From assembly GCA_964493075.1 (NCBI GenBank), contig CAZBNU010000067.1:1-19350 (forward strand): a stretch of 19,350 bases of DNA, read 5' to 3'. Made by a program: the position numbers and the translations under genes. The stretch is from SLFT01 sp964493075. GTDB lineage: Bacteria; Hydrogenedentota; Hydrogenedentia; Hydrogenedentales; CAITNO01. Each line of letters opens with the position of its first letter. Positions within the stretch are counted from its first letter, which is position 1. This document shows, in pieces, positions 14,274 through 19,350 of this stretch. The notes beneath the pieces are model-generated. The model saw nothing but the letters and a program-made list of their open reading frames with translations, was not told the origin of the DNA and did no database searches.

Positions 14274-16340
14274 TCATTCGAATTTCATTCTGAGGATTGT
14301 ATCCACGGGATCGACATCGGCGGTTTCCAATTCGACAATGACTTTTCCGTCCGTCCTGTTTATATTCATCTTATGATGCACGGGTTCGAGAAACACTCCG
14401 CTTGTTCCGGGCCAGTCGGACTCGCTTATCTCCAGATTCGTCAGGGTTCTGTCCCCTTCAAGTCTGATGATGTGGATGAGCACATCATCGTCCAGTTTGG
14501 ACGCAATGGCTCCGTATCCTTCGGGCAGCCCGTCTATTCCTGGAGGAGTGTCGCCGTCGTATTTCATGACCCTGGCTTCTCTGAAGAGGTCCTTACGGGG
14601 TCGGTACCAGTCTCCGACCATTCTGAGCTGCTCCAAGTGCTCGGGTCTGATAGTCCCGTCGAGCCGGGAAACGCCCCAGAGGTTTGTGCGGCCCCCACAG
14701 GCCATGATGACCGCGGCTATCTTAATTAGCTCGTGGGAGTCGTCACGAAGTTCCGGGGCCTGCCAGTCCAGGCCCACCGGTGAGGTTAGGTCCCAGGGAT
14801 GGTCGAACTCCCGACGATAACGGTTGGCTTGATCCCAGGTGCTTTTCTTGAATCTTATGAATATGGGACTGAAAATCGGGTCGAGTATTCTGGCAACTGT
14901 CCTCCACTCCTTCCTGAGATTGTTCTGAAGAACATTCAGTTCAGGAAGTTTGTACAGGAAGTGTCCTTCCCAGGAAGTATAGTCCAGGACCTCCCTCGCC
15001 TTTTTGCTATTGTGGCTCTGGTTGTATCCAAGGGCGATATCCGGATAGTTTTTCCTGATGAACGCTATGGAGGAGCGGGTCGCCTCAGTACTGTCATCGT
15101 ACCAGTCGAGCCAGATTGAATCGGGTCTATATTGCTCGGCTAATTCCCGGTACTGACCGAGTACGTATTCCACATATTCCGGTTCATTGCCTATTCCGGA
15201 GATGAGGAAATTCTTGCGGGGCTGTATATGATCGAATTGGGGATTGTGGTCAAAAATTGTTGAGTAGTAGAGGCTGAACGGTATACGGGCTTCCCTGGAC
15301 ATCCTCGCGAACTTCTCAACATAATCGTCAGGGGATTTCCAGTCGGTGAGTTCAGTCTCAAAAAAGCAGATGCCGTCGCACCACTTTGTCTGTGCCATAT
15401 GGAAATCCACACCGAGCTCTTTACTGAACGCTATCCATTCCTCCACTTTCCAGTGGGGCCCCCTGAACTTGATCTTGCCGTGCTCATCGCTGAATTCTTT
15501 GTTGTATTTAACAAAGTTCCGGTCCCAGTTCCAGCCGGGCTGGTGTTCAACGCTGTAACACACTCCAAGTCCCGGCTTCTGCCACCACGTCATCCTTCTG
15601 TCAGAATCCATGTTTTTCTCCACCGTGGATATGGGAGTCTGTAAGTTCTGAGGGGTTTCTATCCAGTTGACGAAGAGGACAAACCCGATGGCGTGGAGAC
15701 AGGCCAGCGGAATCATGTTCCGGAAACGGAGAAAGTACCATGTGGCAATGAACCCAAGGAAGAAGGTGCCGACAGCAACGGGGGGAATCGGAAACCCAGT
15801 TATATAAAAGGGCGAGTGCAAGTGTACCGCGCCAAATAGAATCCCCATCAACAGAGGCAGTCTCCATGTTCCCTTCAACGCGGGCACGGTCTCCAGTGAG
15901 ACCAGCAATACCGAACACAGGAAGAACTGCTGGGTGAACCCGCTCGGGAAGTATTCCAACATCCGGAAAAGGTAGTCGGGCTGGAAACGCAACTCGTTCC
16001 CCATTTGTCGGGCTATGAGTCCAGACAACAGGATACCGGATACCAGAAATGCAACGAAGACACTGATCGATGCAAATGTCAGTGGTGTTGTGATGCCCCA
16101 TGATTCCAGTTTCTCTGGCGACCTGCGGGCCCTCAAAAAAATGTAGCCGATAAGCGCGACCGCTGGTGCGATAGTAAGGCTGTCGCCTGTATTCCAGTCC
16201 GGAGCAAGAGCATTTATTGCATGGACAATGACCCACAGGCCAACACAGAGGAATAAGACTCTGAAGTCACGCCAGTCTACTCGTTGCCGGGCAATTCCCG
16301 GCGAGGTAGAGGGCCCATTCGATTTCTTTTGTGTAGACAT
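14274..16340 (-). CDS. Fusion of an inactive CPBP/CAAX-protease-like membrane domain with a GH29-like glycosidase domain
   Basis: The protein has 688 residues. Residues 24-228 hold about seven TM segments resembling the CPBP (PF02517-type) glutamic intramembrane protease fold. The second motif FGAVHL (His173) and third-motif His216 are kept, but the first motif, normally Glu-Glu, is Gln137-Gln138, and the usual Arg is Cys142. Residues from about 250 to 570 resemble a GH29 fucosidase barrel (WKVEEWIAFSKELGVDFHMA; IPFSLYYS; YRPDSIWLDWYDD with putative nucleophile Asp412). The normal HHDGF fucose motif reads WCDGI. A basic N-terminus plus seven TMs puts the hydrolase in the periplasm. The start is ATG 16340, with ggagag 7 bases upstream and 4 bases after the preceding stop; the two are an operon. 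An in-frame ATG at 15611 with its own ribosome-site-like ggtggag could yield the hydrolase alone. Confidence 0.75.
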   Translation of the reverse strand: MSTQKKSNGPSTSPGIARQRVDWRDFRVLFLCVGLWVIVHAINALAPDWNTGDSLTIAPAVALIGYIFLRARRSPEKLESWGITTPLTFASISVFVAFLVSGILLSGLIARQMGNELRFQPDYLFRMLEYFPSGFTQQFFLCSVLLVSLETVPALKGTWRLPLLMGILFGAVHLHSPFYITGFPIPPVAVGTFFLGFIATWYFLRFRNMIPLACLHAIGFVLFVNWIETPQNLQTPISTVEKNMDSDRRMTWWQKPGLGVCYSVEHQPGWNWDRNFVKYNKEFSDEHGKIKFRGPHWKVEEWIAFSKELGVDFHMAQTKWCDGICFFETELTDWKSPDDYVEKFARMSREARIPFSLYYSTIFDHNPQFDHIQPRKNFLISGIGNEPEYVEYVLGQYRELAEQYRPDSIWLDWYDDSTEATRSSIAFIRKNYPDIALGYNQSHNSKKAREVLDYTSWEGHFLYKLPELNVLQNNLRKEWRTVARILDPIFSPIFIRFKKSTWDQANRYRREFDHPWDLTSPVGLDWQAPELRDDSHELIKIAAVIMACGGRTNLWGVSRLDGTIRPEHLEQLRMVGDWYRPRKDLFREARVMKYDGDTPPGIDGLPEGYGAIASKLDDDVLIHIIRLEGDRTLTNLEISESDWPGTSGVFLEPVHHKMNINRTDGKVIVELETADVDPVDTILRMKFE

Positions 16341-16344
16341 ATAA

Positions 16345-17898
16345 CTACTCTCCATATTTTTCCGGTGGGAGTCCCAGGGTTTCAAGTATGAAGACAACGG
16401 CCAGCTCGTGAGGTGCGTCCTCTGGGCAGTGCACGAGGAGGCCGTGCCCGGTCTGTTCCCACTCGATTTCGGACTCTGAACCGATCATAGAGACGCCCGT
16501 GACCTTGACGGCTTCGGCCTCGCCTTCGTCGCCGAAGGCACGCATGGTGACGGACTTGCCGCCACCGGGCCAGCCGAGTATGAGTGCATAGACGGTGTCG
16601 CCTTTGCGAGTGTAGCGGATGTCTTCGGCGCCGTAGCGCAGCTGCTCCACAAAATGGCCACCCCTCTCCAGGCGGGTCGGCCCTTCACCGAAGGTGAGGA
16701 AAGGCCGGGTGCCATAGATGGATTCGCCGAACTCGTCAAGCCATTTGCCGAGGCCAAGCAAGACCTCGCGCTGATTATCGGGGATGGTACCGTCGGCCAT
16801 GGGGGAGATGTTGAGCAATAACTGTCCGTTCTTGCTCACGATGTCTATGAATGCGTGGAGCACGTCGCTCAGCGGTTTAATCCTGAGATTCTCGGTGTAG
16901 GACCAACTTTCATAGCCCAAGGCGTCGTCGGTGAGCCAGGGGTGCTCGGTGAGGCGGTCCAAACGCCCCCTTTCAAAGTCTTCGACGGCGATCTCCCGGG
17001 TGATGTCCTCCTTCTTCACCGTTACTACCACTTCCCTTTCCCATTCGTGGGCGCGGTTGAAGTAGTATCTCAGGTAATCCATCTGGTACTCCTCGGGGAT
17101 TTCATGAAGCCAGGCGTCGAACCACATGAGATCCGGCTGATACTTGTCGATGAACTCAACCAGCTTTCCCTTCCACATCTCAAGGAAATCGAAACGCGGG
17201 ATATTCCCGTAAAGGATGCGCAGTTCCGGGTCTTCCGACACCGTTGGCCAACCCTCGACACGCGGGTAGTGGCCGGTCCATTTTAATCCGCCTTCTCTCA
17301 TTTCGAGTTGGTACTGGTTGTTGCGTGCGTGGTGGAAGGTGGCCACGAACTTCATGCCCCGCGCCCGGATGGCCTTGGCCAGTTCGCCGGTGATATCGCG
17401 CTTCGGCCCCATGTTCATGGCGTTCCATGGCGTGAATTCGCTGTCCCACATAGCGAAGCCGTCGTGATGCTCCGCCACGGGCCCGGCGAACTGTGCGCCT
17501 GCTTTCATAAAGAGGTCCGCCCATGCGTCGGGATCGAAGTGCTCCGCTTTGAACATGGGCACAAACTCATGGTAGCCAAATTCCGAGGGATCGCCGTAGG
17601 TCTCCACGTGGTGTTTGTGATCGGGGTGTTTCTTGATGTGCATGTGCCGTGGGTACCACTCGCTGCCGAAGGCCGGCACACAATACACGCCCCAGTGGAA
17701 GTAAATGCCGAGCTTCCCATCCCGGAACCATTCCGGCGCGGGATTGTGCTGTTTCAGGGATTCCCAATTGGTTTTATAAGGACCTTCGGGCGCGTTCCGA
17801 TTCGGGGATGAAGCGAAGGCCAGCGGAATGTCCGTCAGAATGCCGATGATGGCAATTACGACCAACAGTTCAATAAGCGTAAACCCGTTTCTTTTCAT
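16345..17898 (-). CDS. Secreted GH29 alpha-L-fucosidase with prepilin-type N-terminus
   Basis: The 517-residue protein has a clear GH29 domain from about residue 45: FHWGVYCVPAFGSEWYPRHM (67-86), HHDGFAMWDSEF (144-155), putative nucleophile Asp261 in PDLMWFDAWL, and the late segment QLLLNISPMADGTIPDNQRE. A beta-rich C-terminal part follows. GH29 enzymes remove alpha-linked fucose from glycans by a retaining mechanism. The N-terminus is a class III prepilin leader, GFTLIELLVVIAIIGIL, with the Gly5-Phe6 peptidase site and Glu at mature position 5. It runs into PLAFASS, which looks like a Sec signal-peptidase site (AFA-S, after residue 29). ATG 17898 follows aaggag. The gene is divergent from the AraC regulator and precedes the fusion gene. 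Confidence 0.9.
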   Translation of the reverse strand: MKRNGFTLIELLVVIAIIGILTDIPLAFASSPNRNAPEGPYKTNWESLKQHNPAPEWFRDGKLGIYFHWGVYCVPAFGSEWYPRHMHIKKHPDHKHHVETYGDPSEFGYHEFVPMFKAEHFDPDAWADLFMKAGAQFAGPVAEHHDGFAMWDSEFTPWNAMNMGPKRDITGELAKAIRARGMKFVATFHHARNNQYQLEMREGGLKWTGHYPRVEGWPTVSEDPELRILYGNIPRFDFLEMWKGKLVEFIDKYQPDLMWFDAWLHEIPEEYQMDYLRYYFNRAHEWEREVVVTVKKEDITREIAVEDFERGRLDRLTEHPWLTDDALGYESWSYTENLRIKPLSDVLHAFIDIVSKNGQLLLNISPMADGTIPDNQREVLLGLGKWLDEFGESIYGTRPFLTFGEGPTRLERGGHFVEQLRYGAEDIRYTRKGDTVYALILGWPGGGKSVTMRAFGDEGEAEAVKVTGVSMIGSESEIEWEQTGHGLLVHCPEDAPHELAVVFILETLGLPPEKYGE

Positions 17899-18002
17899 AG
17901 TTTTCTCCTTTCAATTCTCGAACCGTAACCACGTTCTACACAATCAAGACCGGTAAGTTTTTTTATGGTATCACTTCCTCGGTTCATTGGGAATAGCCCA
18001 AA

Positions 18003-18029
18003 TTGACTTTACATGACGATTCTTGACTT
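18003..18029. promoter_or_regulatory. Direct repeat TTGACTT in the divergent regulatory region
   Basis: TTGACTT occurs at 18003-18009 and 18023-18029, 20 bases apart. Same-face direct repeats about two helical turns apart are the usual form of AraC-family operators. It lies in the 202-base region between the GH29 operon and the AraC gene. An inverted repeat ttggg-aatag-cccaa (about 17986-18000) sits beside it. Confidence 0.4.
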
Positions 18030-18052
18030 GGTATTATTGTACCCGATATATC
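18023..18052 (+). promoter_or_regulatory. Candidate promoter of the AraC-family gene
   Basis: TTGACT (18023-18028) and TATATC (18047-18052) are separated by 18 bases. The -35 overlaps the second TTGACTT repeat, which would fit autoregulation. Confidence 0.5.
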
Positions 18053-18077
18053 ACTCGGCAAACTGTGGAGTAAAGAC

Positions 18078-18104
18078 ATGTCAATAGATTACGGCATAAA
18101 ATGA
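18078..18104 (+). CDS. 8-codon leader ORF coupled to the AraC gene
   Basis: ATG 18078 opens a frame encoding MSIDYGIK and stops at TGA 18102-18104, overlapping the AraC gene's ATG at 18101 by four bases (ATGA). A ribosome site ggag lies 7 bases before the leader ATG. The AraC start itself has no such site. The arrangement fits translational coupling by re-initiation. No amino-acid run suggests attenuation. The peptide may have no function of its own. Confidence 0.45.
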   Translation: MSIDYGIK

Positions 18105-18979
18105 AGGAAATTACCGAAAAGCCGCCCTTTCTGTCGGAGCAGACCCTTAAGGTTCAGTATTTAGTTCTTGACTTGAACCCGCAGCCAGATGTGGAGTTCA
18201 CGATCGTCTGTGCTGGAAGGGAGGTGTGTGCACTGAACTATGACCTTAAACGGTCTACCTTTGATTACCACGCTATCGAGTTCGTACTTTCGGGCGAAGC
18301 GGAATTAAGGATCGGTAAGCACAGATGGACCTTACAGCCCGGCGCTGTATTCAGTTATAGCCCTGACACCCGGCTACAGATCAAATCCCTTGGCAAGAAA
18401 CCACTCGTGAAATACTTCGTTGATGTTACAGGCCAAAAGGTTATCGAGAAAATGGAAAGCCTTCCCATCGCCGGGCCCAATCCCTTGTGGCTGCCCCAAG
18501 TCAGATGGGTTCATGACCTCTTCGACCAACTTATTGGTTGTGCGTCCCTCCCCAAGCCCGAGGCCAACACCCTTGCCACCCTATTGATCGAACTGCTTTT
18601 TGCTCGTATAAAGACTGATTCTCGGCCCACCAGAGAAACCTGCACCGAAGCGTTTCGCACCTACACCCGCTGCCGCACCTTCGTCGAAGGCAATTTCCTG
18701 CAATTCAAACACGCTGAAGATGTCGCCGAAGCCTGTGGCGTGTCTACGGAGTATATGACACGACTGTTCCGAAGGTTTTCTGACGAACCACCCTACAAAC
18801 TACTGGTACGACTGCGCATGGAACACGTTGCTGAACTTCTGATACGTGAAAATGCTACCGTGACTGATGCGGCGTGTGCTTTGGGATACAGTGACCCATT
18901 TCACTTTTCCCGGGTGTTCAAACGAGTGCACGGTGTGTCTCCCAACTCCTTTAGAACTCTGATGAGACGCGACACGTAG
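18101..18979 (+). CDS. AraC-family transcriptional regulator
   Basis: The 292-residue protein has an N-terminal cupin-like ligand domain (about 30-115, including IEFVLSGEAELRIGKHRW and LQPGAVFSYSPDTRLQI) and a C-terminal double helix-turn-helix (about 200-287, with AEDVAEACGVSTEYMTRLFR and CALGYSDPFHFSRVFKRVHG). Such proteins often sense a sugar and activate neighbouring catabolic genes. It is divergent from the GH29 operon, so that operon is the likely target and a glycan-derived sugar the likely ligand. ATG 18101 is the only usable start, since an in-frame stop lies at 18071-18073 and no alternative codon follows it. It lacks its own ribosome site and is probably coupled to the leader ORF. 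Confidence 0.92.
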   Translation: MKEITEKPPFLSEQTLKVQYLVLDLNPQPDVEFTIVCAGREVCALNYDLKRSTFDYHAIEFVLSGEAELRIGKHRWTLQPGAVFSYSPDTRLQIKSLGKKPLVKYFVDVTGQKVIEKMESLPIAGPNPLWLPQVRWVHDLFDQLIGCASLPKPEANTLATLLIELLFARIKTDSRPTRETCTEAFRTYTRCRTFVEGNFLQFKHAEDVAEACGVSTEYMTRLFRRFSDEPPYKLLVRLRMEHVAELLIRENATVTDAACALGYSDPFHFSRVFKRVHGVSPNSFRTLMRRDT

Positions 18980-19023
18980 GCTCCCGAACCACATCTGCAA
19001 GGAGCGCATGGCAACAACAGCAA

Positions 19024-19052
19024 TTGAACGCTGTTTTTCGTTATGCTATTCT
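19024..19052 (+). promoter_or_regulatory. Promoter of the OPT gene, copy 2
   Basis: TTGAAC (19024-19029), 17 bases, TATTCT (19047-19052) with a preceding TGC. It parallels the promoter of copy 1 with the same spacing. It lies 45 bases after the AraC gene stop. Confidence 0.65.
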
Positions 19053-19082
19053 TTTGCCGTCGTGATGCCGGGTCACGAAGTA

Positions 19083-19231
19083 CACAAGGAGGAAGAAACC
19101 GAAATGGATAGCCATCACACGGGGAATGACGTCAAAGAACTGACGCTCACCGCACTGGTGCTGGGCGGATTGCTCAGCATTGTTATGGGTGCGGCGAACA
19201 CCTATCTTGGATTAAAGGCGGGGATGACGGT
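19083..19231 (+). repeat. 149-bp direct repeat, copy 2
   Basis: Identical to 13957-14105. It covers the ribosome site and first codons of the intact OPT gene. The first mismatch downstream is at base 19232. Confidence 0.95.
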
Positions 19232-19350
19232 AAGCGCTTCGATCCCCGCAGCGGTGATCAGCACAGCCATTCTGCGCGGTCTCTTTCGACGCGGTACGAT
19301 TCTTGAGAACAATATTGTGCAGACGATGGCGTCAACGGGGGAGAGCCTGG
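19104..19350 (+). CDS. OPT-family oligopeptide transporter (3' end outside window)
   Basis: The 82 visible codons encode the N-terminus of an OPT-family inner-membrane transporter, which takes up peptides or, in some subgroups, metal chelates. The first TM segment (LTALVLGGLLSIVMGAANTY) is followed by LGLKAGMTVSASIPAAV and then RGTILENNIVQTMASTGESL, a conserved stretch of prokaryotic OPT proteins. The frame is open at the window end. The ATG has an aaggagg site about 11 bases upstream and a promoter at 19024-19052. It is the intact counterpart of the truncated copy at 13978. Confidence 0.9.
   Translation, partial: MDSHHTGNDVKELTLTALVLGGLLSIVMGAANTYLGLKAGMTVSASIPAAVISTAILRGLFRRGTILENNIVQTMASTGESL

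Larger units (their letters stand above)
14176..19022. other. Accessory segment lying between the two OPT 5' copies
   Basis: This block of about 4.8 kb separates the truncated OPT copy from the intact one. It holds two minus-strand GH29-type genes and a divergent AraC regulator. I see no integrase, transposase or terminal inverted repeats. The bases 14176-14273 between the OPT break and the first gene carry nothing I can identify. RecA-type recombination between the 149-bp repeats would remove 5126 bp and leave a single intact OPT gene. Confidence 0.55.

Overview
The window reads as a chromosome fragment of a Gram-negative-type bacterium of moderate G+C. Metabolism is housekeeping plus polysaccharide degradation: a membrane pyrophosphatase, type II fatty-acid genes, a Gfo/Idh/MocA oxidoreductase, GH29 fucosidase-like enzymes and a pseudopilin-type N-terminus on a secreted enzyme. 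The last trait is frequent in the PVC group (Lentisphaerota, Planctomycetota, Verrucomicrobiota) and in Hydrogenedentota-like lineages. That assignment is inference; no marker here settles it.

Layout. 1-4400 (+): the 3' part of a LysM protein with a Pro-Glu repeat, then aldo/keto reductase, Gfo/Idh/MocA oxidoreductase, second aldo/keto reductase and a membrane-anchored TlpA-like thioredoxin, ending at a bidirectional terminator (4416-4452). 4480-6989 (-): a secreted Cys-rich protein with an NTF2-like C-terminus, preceded by a glutamate/aspartate-type cation symporter. 7229-11724 (+): acpP, fabF and rnc, then hppA with a strong terminator. 11951-12244 (+) is a small orphan protein, convergent with serC (12322-13410, -). 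A tRNA-Ser(CGA) lies at 13705-13794.

13896-19350 is the accessory part. The promoter and 5' end of an OPT-family transporter gene occur twice in direct orientation, 5126 bp apart. Copy 1 is a truncated pseudogene of 83 codons. Copy 2 is intact as far as the window end. The copies are perfectly identical for 149 bp but diverged, largely at synonymous positions, just outside that core, which suggests recombination or gene conversion between related genes. Between them lie three genes: a two-gene GH29-type operon on the minus strand and a divergent AraC-family regulator.

Both GH29 proteins have unusual N-termini. The first joins a prepilin-type leader to what looks like a Sec cleavage site. The second is a seven-TM CPBP/CAAX-protease-like domain that lacks the catalytic Glu pair, fused to a divergent GH29-like domain predicted to face the periplasm. 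The regulator gene appears translationally coupled to an 8-codon leader ORF. The likely working unit is an AraC-controlled module for exported glycoside hydrolysis placed inside a duplicated transporter 5' region. No integrase or transposase is visible.
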